NCBI GenBank assembly: GCA_030248225.1
Contig: JASANE010005238.1
Location: 1 to 64,000 of the forward strand
Source: Trileptium ribeirensis
Taxonomy: Eukaryota; Nematoda; Enoplea; Enoplida; Thoracostomopsidae
DNA length: 64,000 nucleotides
Direction: 5' to 3'
The translations under genes were made by a program, and so were the position numbers. The notes under the pieces were generated by a model. The model saw only the letters and a list, made by a program, of their open reading frames with translations, was not told the origin of the DNA and searched no databases. This document shows positions 1-10,400 of this stretch, piece by piece; the stretch's first letter is position 1, and every line of letters starts with the position of its first letter.

Positions 1-1757
1 TAGTGTACTTCGTTCAGTTACGTATTGTTTATCTTTATCCCCCCCTACCGAATTATAACCCATTTGGCGAAAATTTTCGAAAAAGTTGCATACACTTTCG
101 ACTGCTTTAGTAGCCTGGGGGCATGAGTTATAGGTTCAAAAGCAGGGGTAGGGTCTGTATCAGTGCTCCCAGAACATGGATATGGTCTGAATTAATGGTC
201 TAAGAACATGGTGGGCGTAAAATTTGGTTGTCTGAGAACACTTAGGTACACTTTGATGGGGTACACGTTGGTGTAGAAGGAACACGGGTTGGATATGGAT
301 TTGGTGCTCCAAGAACATTACTGGTATAGTCACGTATTATGACCCACCATGAGTGTCATAAATCTGGGAGCGAAGACCGAAAACCGCGGACGAAAACAGC
401 GAAAAGCTGCCGAGTGTTACACACTATTACAGTAGAGTCGAATCTGATCAATCCTAGGTATTTTGTATCGAGTATTTCTTATATGTCATGCTGTGTAAAG
501 GATATAAAAAATATAGTTAGAAATAATATATATACGGATTTCCAGAAAGAATAATTGTTGTTTCCAGTTTACTAACGAAGCACACATCAAAAAGGAATGT
601 TAAAATAGATCAAAATATATTGAAGCCCAATCGCATTCACTGAAGGTAACATCTAATAATTGTTAAAACAATCCAAGAGCTAAACAAAATGTAATGATTC
701 TTTTAAATATACTAGGATATGCAAGGCAAAATACCCACAAAAGATGGTTTTATCGCATTAAAAAGATTTGGCCAAAGGAGTTATGAACTGACTAGTGGTG
801 TCTATAGCGCACTAAAACCTACGCATCGAGACCACGATAAAGAAATAACTGGAAAAGCTGTTACGGAGTTATGTACAAGTTTGAACAAGTAAACTTGTAC
901 AACGGTGCATGCAAACTTCTGGATGAACCATGGCATTCGTACTGCAGCTAACTTGTGACATAATCCGTGCCACAATTGTATACTTTGTAACTAATACCAT
1001 AACTAAGTTTAATAAAATATAGCCATTTCTTGACTAGACCTTTCATTCCCACTCGGGAAAGATGAATCCATAGAACATTGTGTCGTGTTGTGTTCACTAA
1101 GTTTGGTGTGAGATGTATTGACAAAGTGACAGCTCCCAGACAGGTCATTGGTTTTTCATACACCCTCTTATTCCAGCAACCCGGGTTCGATCACTGGCGC
1201 CACCTTGACATTGACCTAAATTTACCATATTCATTTAATTCCGGCATGATAATACGTAAAACCACTTTTAGATACGTACATTTTGGGTTTTTCTTTTTTC
1301 AAGTCTGGTCAGGATCGTAAAAGCGATAAGTGTATGCGAACAGATTTTTCTCTTATGTAGTCGAACAAAGATTTGCAATATTATAGCACCATGTAAGTGC
1401 CGTTCGTGGTTGCGAATTTAAGATTTAGCGTCGCATTTTTTGAACACGTACACGGAAAAATGCGATTGATAATCGCTTTTTTCGTATATTAGAACATAGC
1501 TGTCCGATTCAACATGTCATTTTGTGATCGCAGACAACTGCGCGAAATGGAGAAATGTGCGTGTACGCAAATTCCCTTCGTAGATCACAGAGCCCTGGTT
1601 CGTGTTCTTTAAAACGTGAATATCGATTGCAGAAAAACGAACATGCATTTCGATATTTTGATAAAAGAACGACGCTGGTGTGCCCACCTTGAGTGGACTC
1701 ACGCTTAAGTTACAAGCAGCAGCGTAATTTAAGCTAAATATAAACTACAAGAATTCA
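1..1757. other. Gene-free flank downstream of the RTK gene
   Basis: No convincing coding sequence is seen on either strand. Short open frames here lack domain-like patterns. The only structure noticed is a degenerate short repeat at about 160-330, described separately. The last bases before the RTK stop codon form the 3' flank of that gene. I see no unambiguous polyadenylation signal immediately downstream of the stop. Confidence 0.5.
160..330. repeat. Degenerate minisatellite with 'agaacat' core
   Basis: The core (c/t)c(c/t)(a/g)agaaca recurs about every 30-45 bases (near 168, 201, 231, 277 and 308), each time followed by tgg- or ggt-rich sequence. A stretch near 41.82 kb (gttgtccaagaacattgg) looks related. 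The copies are diverged, so this is an old short tandem repeat at best. Confidence 0.3.
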
Positions 1758-3023
1758 CTATACTACAACAGCGTTTTTAGCCTGTTCTAGACGATATTGA
1801 TTAAACAGTAAGCGAAATTCTGAGAAAGAGACTCTCCAGTCCACATTATGTATCCAGTAAAATTTGAGTAGCTGATATAGTTGAGACGAGTAACTGTGAC
1901 ACTCGTGTGACTGAGGGGGTTTCAATATATTGCCGTTTCGTACATGGTTGATAACATCTAATTCAGTATCAATCTCATAAAACGGATGCGTTCCTTCTGT
2001 TAATATTTCCCAGCAAAAAACTCCAAATGACCAAACATCAGCTTTTGCAGAGTAGCAATAGTCCGTAAAGACTTCTGGAGCACTCCAACGAGGTGAAAAT
2101 TTGCTCCCTTCCGAAAGATGATAGTACAACTTATCACTTTCGCTATCACGGTTTAGACCAACATCAGACAATTTCACTAGTGTCGATGCATTGCAATGTG
2201 CACTGTCCGATAGAAGACAATTACGAGCAGCCAAATCTCGATGAACAACCGCAAGTGATTCCAGGTAGCAACATGCGGATTGTATTTGATCAATTAGATT
2301 TAGTTGATATTCAATGGCGATACAACGGCGTTGGTTATTTCGTTTATGTTCTATCATGGATTCAATATTGGAACAGCTAGCTGGTTTTATGTTTGCCAGC
2401 GACTGAAAATCGTTTGTTTTTCGTCTGAGTGCCGATAACAGATCTCCGCCTTTCATATTTTCCAATGCTAGCCAAAATTGAGCATTCTGTGTACACAATC
2501 CGAGTATACGAACAATATTTTCGTGGACTAAATTTCGCATAATAACAGCTTCTTGCATTAGCTCTGCTTGTTTAGCAACTGTTGCATACGACCTATTACC
2601 ATCATTGCGTACTGTTTTCAAAGCAACTTCGGCTATGTTGAAGTGCCGCCGCTTGTGTGGTTTTAATTTCGGATCTGTCAAGCTCAGGCCATAAACCCAT
2701 CCTTCATATACAATGGCGTGTCCTCCACGTCCAATTTCATGCTTCAAAAATATATTTGACAAACTAATTCTCTGTATATCTTTAAGTTCTTGGAGTGGCT
2801 TAAGGAAAAGATTATTTAACCGCTTGCTCCAACGTAGCCATGAACCGGCGGAAATTGCTAATGCGACGATAAAGCTTGACACAACCGCTGCACCGATGCT
2901 TCCTCCGATCACCGTTGGACTATATTGAGCATTTCGCGTGGCTTTGTTGTTTTTTGGTATGAGCACTGATTGCTTATCAGATAGCACCCCAATGCCTGCA
3001 TTGTTGCCAGCTGATATTGTAAC
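1758..3023 (-). CDS. ROS1/Sevenless-like receptor tyrosine kinase, terminal exon (FN3 end, TM, kinase)
   Basis: This is the last exon of a receptor tyrosine kinase gene. A tyrosine kinase of this family phosphorylates tyrosines on itself and on partners at the plasma membrane after ectodomain engagement. The exon begins after a tttttag acceptor with VTISAGNNAGIG, a typical FN3 F-G strand end. A transmembrane helix follows (VIGGSIGAAVVSSFIVALAI), then the kinase domain. Visible kinase elements are a glycine loop GRGGHAIVYEG, VALK with the ATP-binding lysine, an alpha-C glutamate in MQEAVIM, ENMKGGDLLSALR (very like ROS1/Sevenless), HRDLAARN, a DVG in place of DFG, an activation-loop tyrosine pair (KLYYH), WSAPE, and DVWSFGVFCWEIL. 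The frame is open for 421 codons and ends in TAG immediately followed by TGA. The third loop glycine is alanine and the DFG phenylalanine is valine. All catalytic Lys, Asp and Asn residues are present, so activity is plausible. Assignment to the ROS1/Sevenless family rests on motif resemblance by eye plus the FN3 ectodomain; other FN3 RTKs are less likely. Confidence 0.85.
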   Translation of the reverse strand, partial: VTISAGNNAGIGVLSDKQSVLIPKNNKATRNAQYSPTVIGGSIGAAVVSSFIVALAISAGSWLRWSKRLNNLFLKPLQELKDIQRISLSNIFLKHEIGRGGHAIVYEGWVYGLSLTDPKLKPHKRRHFNIAEVALKTVRNDGNRSYATVAKQAELMQEAVIMRNLVHENIVRILGLCTQNAQFWLALENMKGGDLLSALRRKTNDFQSLANIKPASCSNIESMIEHKRNNQRRCIAIEYQLNLIDQIQSACCYLESLAVVHRDLAARNCLLSDSAHCNASTLVKLSDVGLNRDSESDKLYYHLSEGSKFSPRWSAPEVFTDYCYSAKADVWSFGVFCWEILTEGTHPFYEIDTELDVINHVRNGNILKPPQSHECHSYSSQLYQLLKFYWIHNVDWRVSFSEFRLLFNQYRLEQAKNAVVV

Positions 3024-4164
3024 CTAAAAACAATGAACATTCATATTCATTTTTCATGACGATAGTTAATCTGCAAACGTGTCGTTTTAACCTGTATTTA
3101 CATAAATTCTGACCTTGAATAAGCGGGTTATCCACTGAAGTACCAAGCAAAATTTTCTGCACAGGGAAGCAACATATGGTACAAGGTTATCCACTGAGTG
3201 CTAAATATGCTTAGGCTGTTTGTTTGCCTGCCACACAATTATAGATAACTTCATTTTAAGGCCACGCTAATGCGTAAAGTTTTTTCAACAATCAATTATC
3301 GCAGTGTGCGAGGTCGGTTGAAAAGATTTCTCTATTCCTAGCTCATAGCTTAATGCTTTTTTGCATTTTAACTCCGAAAAAGACTACAACTTTCGCTACA
3401 ATCAACTATGGAAGTGCTCAAGGCGGGCTGAAAACGTCTGTCAAATTCTATATTATAACTGAATAAATTAATAAATTAACGTGTCAATTACTGAGATAAG
3501 TTGTAAAATTTCGTAAGGACGCAGCTGTTTTCAAATCCCGAAGTGCAGTTTAAGAATGCTTTATTTTGTTTTCTAGTTACTGCTGTATATACACGGACGA
3601 GACAATATTCACAGCAACGACTTGAGATAAGATTGCAAGCATAGACTTTGCTTTGCATTTGTTATCACCTAGATTACATTTGGAAAATAATTTCAGTTTT
3701 CATGGCAACTAGCTTACCTGGGTGTAGCAAATTGGTAGGACCCGTAATTTGAACCTGCACTGATTTGACCCTAGCAAATACTGAGCGAAATATTAGATCC
3801 CGTCAGAAGCACGAAATTTACGCATTATCACTATAAGCAACTGCTTGTGATGAAAGACATAATAGCAATACAGACCTCAATGTGGCAGTCCAACGTTGCC
3901 TAACAATTATTGTTCTTACTAAAATATTATTATGCGCGACTAAACTTAAAATGACCCCGTTGGCCATCCTATTTTGTCAAAGCCGATGTGGAATCGAAAA
4001 CCATTGTTAAGGAACAAACAGGGAATTTGGCACGGTTTTTCGTTAACCAAAATTAGACAAGGTGGAATCCAACTGCCAGAAATTACTGCTGTCTTGGAGC
4101 AGAATTTCGGCGATTTCTTATAAGTAGAAACCGGTTCACTGTTAATTAGAACATTGACTAATTC

Positions 4165-4830
4165 AGGATTTGCTTTTGTTCGCCAACACGAACATGGTTA
4201 AAATTTTTAGTTTTCAGCATTCGCGAACACAACCATGTAAAATGAAATTGAACAAATTTTTGTTCGAAAATCGAGTTAAATTTTCTGTAAATGTTCAAGT
4301 ATTCGCGAACAAACAATTTTCATATTTTAAATTTTCAACAAATTTGTACAATCATTAAATTATTAACCAGGAACCATAGTCGAATACGATATAGAAAAGA
4401 AATTGTTCGCTAAGAATTTCACCCATAAAATGTTCATTAATAAATTGTATATCCAAACACAGCGCGAGCACGATCAATAAGTTATTATCTCCAACGCAAC
4501 TTTAATTTTACAAAGCAAATATTCGCAAACATTTGTGGTTTGGTAATTTTAATCATACATGTTCATAGTGATGTCTCTATGACAAAATAATCTATACAAA
4601 AATAGATTTATTTAAGAACTAAGTTTGTGTTCGCGAACAACATTTGCATACAAATATACGTTTGCGTTCGTGAACAAATTTTATTTTTTTATACGTTTCC
4701 GTTCACGAACAAGTTTAAAAATTCTTGATTTCAAATGTTGAACAACATGTTTAAATTAGTTTCCATCGCTGAGTTATTGAATCCCATGTGTCGAGCGATT
4801 CCTCTCTGTAACACTGTTCACGAACAAAGC
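4165..4830. repeat. Cluster of palindromic TTCGCGAA / TTCGTGAA motifs
   Basis: Near-palindromes of the type gttcgcgaac recur near 4184, 4220, 4300, 4630, 4664, 4701 and 4818, usually followed by aaa or aac. Diverged forms such as gttcgctaag lie between. A smaller group sits near 23.12-23.28 kb. It could be an old satellite built on a 10-bp palindrome, or a binding-site cluster. Nothing in the sequence decides between these. Confidence 0.4.
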
Positions 4831-5379
4831 GCACGAATTCAAAACTCACAAAATTATGTTTTTAGCAATTTATGGATTTCATTAACAAATGTGCCAACCA
4901 AAAATGATTCATTTAATACCACCTTAATGCTGTTCATACATGGCTTTTCTACATTACGCAATCACGAAGAAGCTCTCTGTTACAAAAAATATGGGAATTT
5001 TAAAAATAAGATGGTAGGCGGGGTCATTTTAAGTATCCCGCATTACTTCAAGTCCCGCATTACTTCAAATCAGTTTGAAATGGGTCAGAATTTACAAACA
5101 AGGAAGCAGTTTGAAATGATCGCTGAATATAAAAATGCAGTCCTATTAAACATTAACTTAACTTAAAATATTCAACTAGTCAATCGGTAACCGATTCAGG
5201 TTTAACTATCGTAAAAATTGCGAAACATTACATTTTATCTCGTGTATTCCATTTAAGCTACTGAATTTGAATGCTAGATTAATTTGTGTATGTTGCAGTG
5301 TTTAGCAAATCCAAGTCGGTACTAATGGTCGTACCCGTGCTACTGAACGATTTAGAAGCTGCTGCTCTTTATGGAGTAC

Positions 5380-5425
5380 AAAAGCGAGCGAACAACGCAA
5401 GTGCAAAATCAAGCTATGCGACAAA
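5380..5425 (+). repeat. Short dispersed repeat (copy 1 of 3)
   Basis: The stretch starting aaagcgagcgaacaacgcaa and ending near ctatgcgac is shared with diverged stretches at 20248-20292 and 31018-31062, in the same orientation. All have aaagcga(g/a)c, then a gtg(t)gc core, then a cgc- or gcgac-containing tail. It is probably a fragment of an unidentified dispersed element. Confidence 0.3.
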
Positions 5426-6374
5426 TTCAGTAAACACAACGATTCACTATCTATTTACGGTGTTTCATTCCGGTATATGAGGGCATTAAGCGGATAATTA
5501 GTGTTGTTATCCTAAAAGTTTGCAATATTTACACTGCTAGATAGGTATAGGCCTTGATGTTGCTACTTTAGGCCAGTTGCACATTTGTGAACACACATTT
5601 TCTAACGTGTATGTGGATACATGCTACATTCAGCAAAGTGGCGAAAAATTGGGGGAAGTCGCAAACGTAACTCATAAGTATTTACGGGTTCAATGCATCT
5701 AGGGGCTGAAAGAGCTAAATTCTTTTCGGTTTTATGTCTCAGCTTCAAATATTGCGTCCATAAGACTGGTGAACGGAGATATCCTCTACCCCTCTGACTT
5801 ATATCTATGGTAATATATACCTCCCTCCAGGGAAGAACATAATTATAATTTAGCGTGAATTTTGCTAAGTTCATCTATGCGCAGTTGTAATAAACATAAA
5901 TTTGCATCAAATGTTTGTTGAACTTCCCTACGCAGTGAAATTTCATATCAATAATGGAATAATTTCCTAAATAATTTAGGTTAATAGGAATATTTTCCTT
6001 TATGCGCTGGAAAACGTTTTCCTTTCTCACTGTTAAGTAAAATAATCCACTGCATGGTTTGAAGAAAATTTGTCATATCGATGAACCATGGCTGCGCCAT
6101 ACCCACGTACAAATAGCACCATGGATCGCAGAGCAAAATCAACACCAGTAATGAGTTTGCCATGCCCCTTAATATTATGGGATAAAATAACAGCTCACGA
6201 GTGGAAACTATATTTCATTTCTCTGGGTTTTGGCCGAATATTATATGATTGTTGATGTTGTGGCAAGATTATATTTATATAAGTTTGAAGAAACATATGA
6301 GTGGCATCAATCTAGAAATGAACATTTCACACATGCTGGTCAAAGTAACAAAATTAAATAACAAGAGCAACTAC

Positions 6375-6772
6375 TTCTATTTTACAATGGTCACAAAGCG
6401 CTTCTCGTTGAAACACGAACTCTGTTTCTCTCGGCACAACAGCGGTGATGCAGTCTGACCACTTTGCCGTTGTTGTGTTTCCTTCGGCAACGGGGTATTC
6501 AAATGAACCCGTACGGTATGACAACACGTATTTGTCGATGCTCAGGGCTCCACCGAGCGAGACCGGCACGGACCATCGAACGATCAAATTGTCCAATGAT
6601 GATCCCGGTTGGAAATCGAAAGTTTAATTGAGAGGCGCCGACTGTAAAGCCATTGGAGTCATGATCGTTTCATCATCAAACAAATAGACGGCTCGTTTAT
6701 AGGTTGCAATAGCGATGTAGCGATAGCAAACGTTTGGATCCAACTTTTCAAATTTTAAAGTACGTGAATTTC
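6375..6772 (-). CDS. RTK ectodomain exon: end of one FN3 domain and most of the next, with in-frame TAA
   Basis: Acceptor tgtttcag precedes 6772 and the donor GTAGTT follows 6375. The exon starts with two bases completing a codon split with the exon at 7744 (a + ga, Arg) and ends in phase 0. The first third reads as FN3 E-F-G strands (RTLKFEKLDPNVCYRYIAIA), then the linker SAPLN, then a TAA codon at 6626-6624. The frame then continues as the next FN3 domain (TFDFQPGSSLDNLIVRW and IDKYVLSYR). The domain is completed by VTISAGNNAG in the kinase exon. FN3 hallmark residues lie on both sides of the stop in one frame, so the stop interrupts a real exon. A TTA-to-TAA change would suffice, but pseudogenisation, polymorphism and sequence error cannot be told apart here. 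Confidence 0.75.
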
Positions 6773-6842
6773 CTGAAACATTAAGTTTTAAATTTTGCTT
6801 AAACTTAAAGACTTTAACGATAAACATTAAATAAAAGTAATC

Positions 6843-7172
6843 ACACCGACAAGATGTATTATGTTAATTTATTTCAGTTGGTTTATGTCAGTTCACTCGA
6901 AAGGTACTAAACTAAAGTGTTGCAGTAAATCGCCATGATGTCAGAAATATACCACGCGAGTCAATGTATGTTGTAATTTTTTTAGTTGGATTACATCGCT
7001 TTTATGGCATTCTACTAAAGTGTTGCCGTAAATAGACAACGAATCAAAAATATATCACGCCGACCAGGTATACGCTGTAAATTTTTTCAGTTGGGTTATG
7101 TGGATTGTATGTATTGTATGATACGTAGCTAAAGTGTCGCAGTAAATCGTCGGAGTATTAAAAATTTACCCA
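6843..7172. repeat. Three tandem repeats of about 103-117 bp in an RTK intron
   Basis: Units begin at about 6843, 6953 and 7056. Each starts with cac(c/g)-type sequence, then a tgt(a/t)a(a/t)tttttt(c/t)agttgg block and an actaaagtgttgc(a/c)gtaaat block. The copies are diverged by substitutions and small indels. The block is in the phase-1 intron between exons 7744 and 6772. It contains a tttcag-like block on the plus strand, which has no bearing on the minus-strand gene. Confidence 0.6.
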
Positions 7173-7743
7173 CCATTTTTGAGCATGTAATCAAGCCCCT
7201 GTAGTAATTTTAATTCTTTTGGGAAAAAATTTTAACCCACCTCGCTTATGTTTTAAACTTGACCATCCATAAATACACTCGTACTATGGGATGTCAAATG
7301 CTCAAGTCAATTTTTATGCTAATATCATCTATGTTTGTTTTACGATTTGCTATTGGATCAGAAGCTCACTATATGAACATGTTTTGTGCTGTACATATCA
7401 GAGTTAATGTTGTAAGCAGAAGCAAAAACACTTTTTGCAGCAATATAGTGAAGTAGTTGGTAACAATGTAGTGAAATCGTCGTGATACAAAATTCAACTT
7501 TTTACAATTACAAGGTAACAGTTCAGTGTAGAAAACAGCTTAGTAAAAAGCTACTCAAATTGAGTCAAACGTTTGTTTATTTTATGACCGCACACTTGGT
7601 AAAATAATTTGTTCATAGCTTCAATCAGTTTACCTAACAGCGTATATTTAGTTTACGCCACATTTTCAACCATATATTAGAAAAAGGGTAAATTTTTTCA
7701 AATAAACTGCTTTGACTTAGTTAAACAAACTCAAAAAACTTAC

Positions 7744-8032
7744 TCGGCTCTGTAATATTTATTAAAGTTCTCGATATTTCTTTGATGGGAGCAATACTCA
7801 TTTGACATTAGGAAAGAATTGCTTCAACAGCTTCTTGGTTAACTGTAACAGCAGCATAAAACATTGAAACCTGTATTGAATTTGGCATTACCAAATTCCA
7901 GAAACATGAAGCATTCAGCGGTTGCCATCGCATTTCAATACTGTCGAATTGCAATTTTGAAACTATAAGTTGACAAGGATCCGCGAAAGTCAATGATGTC
8001 GTAACGATTATCTTCCCATATTCCATGGTGTC
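7744..8032 (-). CDS. RTK ectodomain exon: start of an FN3 domain, with in-frame TAA
   Basis: The exon follows attttag and ends before an excellent donor, GTAAGT at 7743-7738. It starts in phase 0 and ends in phase 1, which matches the two-base start of exon 6772. The reading gives an FN3 G strand and linker (GKIIVTTS, then FADPCQLIVSKL), then B and C strands (DSIEMRWQPL, and SIQVSMFYAAVTV). A TAA lies at 7810-7808 after QEAVEAILS. The same frame then runs on for 22 more codons (CQMSIAPIKEISRTLINITE and two more) to the donor. The phase match and donor quality argue that the exon really extends through the TAA. This is the second nonsense codon of the same kind in this gene. Confidence 0.7.
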
Positions 8033-9275
8033 CTAAAATAATCAATCACTGAAATTAAAACTTGTAAATAACTTCTACAGCCAGCTCCGGGCTCAACACT
8101 AAATCACTGGGAAGGTAGCTGTTCAATTCTCGTGTTATTTCGTATTTTCGAAATCTCGGAAAAAGACTCTTTGGTTCTTTTATAAACTTTTATTAAGAGT
8201 GCATTAAGGAAAAGTATGTCACTTTCCAGCACTCTAATGACAACCCGTATTGGATAGCGCGGGCATTTTCGGCCTGAGTTGTCTATTTCTGGGGGTTATT
8301 AAGCACGGTCCCTCAGGTTTGTGGATGTCGATCTGAACAATATTCGTTAATGGATTGAAAACTGATATATGGATATATATAACTGTGAGGATAAGGATAA
8401 GAGCCGAGCAACCTTAAAACCGCGGAGAAAAAAACAGGTATATGGTTATTATAGATTGTTTTTGAAGACAATGAGTGTAATGCATTCTCATGTGCATCTT
8501 GTAAGCAATTAAATTGGTCTCAGCTATGAAGATGTGACGTTGTTTACGATTTTTGTAACACTTTACATATTAAATCGTTTTGTTGTGTAAGGGTTTGCAT
8601 TAATATTTAATGTTTTTAGAGGAATAAAAGTTTAGATTTGAAAAGCCAGAACAGCAAATTACACGTAGCTTGAGTAGTTGCAAAAAAGATAGCATATATA
8701 ACATACATTTGCTGGTTCGGTTCGAAAGCTAGCACAGTCGGTGGAGTCAATAAAACTGCCATTATTTTCACTTCCAGGATTAAGTTGTTTCCTTTAGAAT
8801 GTTCCGCATTGATTGTAGCTTGTCTCTAGTAATGCTGTGGTATTGTAATTGTACTATTTATACTTTAACACCAGCTGCTGTAATATAAACAAGAGCACAT
8901 AGTGTCATGTGGTGTGAACTGAGCTTGCCGCATATTCTCAGCGTACACGTGCGCATTTATTCACTCGTTTTGCCAGGTTGCTTAACCGAGCACCAACTCC
9001 TAGGTATATTATAGTTCAACGGTTGTGTACACCGCTTCCCACAATGCAATCTGGTTCGATTATATATAGTCGCCGGCTTGTGTTTTTTAAACATTCAGCG
9101 ATACATTAATTAATTTAAGCGGTAAATGGTTAGTCTTTGTAAACATAGGATATTAAAAACTACTGTGACGCGGTTCTCTTAATCACTCTAACACAGCAAA
9201 AAAAGTTTAACTGCAGTTCCAGCTATTTTAACATGTGTAACATTTTAGCTGCTATCCGATATTTTAATATGCTAC

Positions 9276-9643
9276 GCAATTTCGTCCACAAATTGTGCGA
9301 AATTTAAGGTTAACTATTAAAATATTGCTTGCTTTGTAGTCTTTGTAGCAGCTGGTCACGAAAGCAATATCATATATCATATTCGCTTTCAACCCCTGAA
9401 GTCCATAGAATTGATATGTCGAATCTTCATATAAGGTGAAATTAAAGAGTGACCCGCCGGTGAGAGGCAAATCGTTGGGCAAACATTGCCACGGATCTGG
9501 TTGATCGAGGTGCGACGACACATCTGCCCGATTAAATGACTTTCGTTTTGGATACCAAAATATTTCCTGTTCGCTGTCAGCTTCATTTTTCTCATTTGTG
9601 CCGATTTCGATACTTTTTTTGAAGTAGCGTTTCGACCACTTAT
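9276..9643 (-). CDS. RTK ectodomain exon with FN3-like segment (3' end uncertain)
   Basis: Acceptor ttgtattgcag precedes 9643; the exon begins with two bases of a split codon (phase 1). It encodes a charged stretch (KWSKRYFKKSIEIG and following), then an FN3-like E-F-G region: STYQFYGLQGLKANMIYDIA, then ASNILIVNLKFRT. Possible donors at 9275 (GTAGCA) or 9314 (GTTAAC) both give phase 0, matching the acceptor of exon 8032. Neither is a strong donor, and a further exon may lie between. The frame is open throughout. The call as an RTK exon rests on strand, phase and FN3 pattern. Confidence 0.5.
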
Positions 9644-10279
9644 CTGCAATACAAACATTTCGATGCTTCCTACAGTTTGAATTAGAAACTTTGCTAGAAC
9701 ACAACAATTGATTTACATTCTTTTTTTGACGCTTTTCGTAATTCCCAGTATGCTTCACGTTTGGTTTTTTATTACAAAATATTCCTTTGTCCTGTTATTT
9801 GTCAAGTTATTTTGGACAGCTCGGCACTATAGAGTCACAGCTGGCAATGATAAAGAGACACTTTGTCTTCTACCACTCTTCTTATGCAAAAATGTGTCCA
9901 TCTCTCGATTACGTAATATTTATTGCTGTTAATACCATGTTTTATCTAGCAGAGAAATAAATAATGAAGCACAATTTTTTTCCAAATATCATAATCGTAT
10001 GATAAGGTTTTGACTAGAGGTTCATTGCCTAATAACTTATGCTCCGATAACTAACATCGCATAAATAAGATGCGCAATTATAGCTTAAACTTAAGGAATC
10101 AGGTCGGCAAAGCACTGCAATAACATTTAAGTTCTGCTGAAGCTCATCAGTCTTCTAAGTTGTGCAGGTTTCGCAGAAAAATGTGTGCAAGGCTCGGGTT
10201 GTTTTGACTTTAGCAGCCGTCTATACACAACAAATATACTTTCCTTCAGCTAGCTCATAGGTGTTGAATCTCCGTCGGT

Positions 10280-10400
10280 CTGTCTCCGTAGACTGTCGGC
10301 GTGCTGGGGAAGGGGTTGTCATGGCGGACGTCCTCGGGGAAGCGGGGGTTGGGTAGGGCATGCTCTATCCCCGACATTTTTGCCATTTTTATCCCATTTT
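10280..10400. repeat. GC-rich module with 'attttTgcc' tract
   Basis: A G-rich stretch (ctggggaaggggttgtc, cgggggttgggtaggg) is followed by ccccgacatttttgcca and tttatccca. It is one of about ten similar GC-rich islands in this A+T-rich window that lie beside tracts of ttttgcca or ttggcaaaaa type. It has no coding content. Confidence 0.4.

Larger units (their letters stand above)
3024..6374 (-). other. Intron of the RTK gene
   Basis: Bounded by a donor at 6374-6373 (GAA then GTAGTT, minus strand) and an acceptor at 3025-3024, both in phase 0. Joining them gives a continuous FN3 strand, KIE then VTISAGNNAG. Inside are a cluster of palindromic TTCGCGAA-type motifs (4.17-4.83 kb) and several incidental open frames, including a 143-codon plus-strand frame at 4735-5166 that overlaps that repeat cluster and shows no domain. 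Confidence 0.6.

Noticed and set aside
1160..1320. Box-B-like gggttcgatca near 1182, considered as tRNA or SINE
   Set aside because: No acceptor stem or box A at the right distance; no second copy seen.
4735..5166. 143-codon plus-strand ORF
   Set aside because: Lies over the TTCGCGAA motif cluster and inside the RTK intron, contains a local duplication (cccgcattacttcaa) and shows no domain or splice context.
5602..5874. Minus-strand frame with NTYELRLRL, FN3-like at its end
   Set aside because: The flanking RTK exons 6375 and 3023 already join in phase to give a complete FN3 domain without it, and its acceptor is poor. A cassette exon is not excluded.
5981..6163. 60-codon minus-strand ORF with hydrophobic start (MANSLLVLILLCDPW)
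   Set aside because: Resembles a signal sequence but lies within the RTK intron with no convincing continuation; likely chance.
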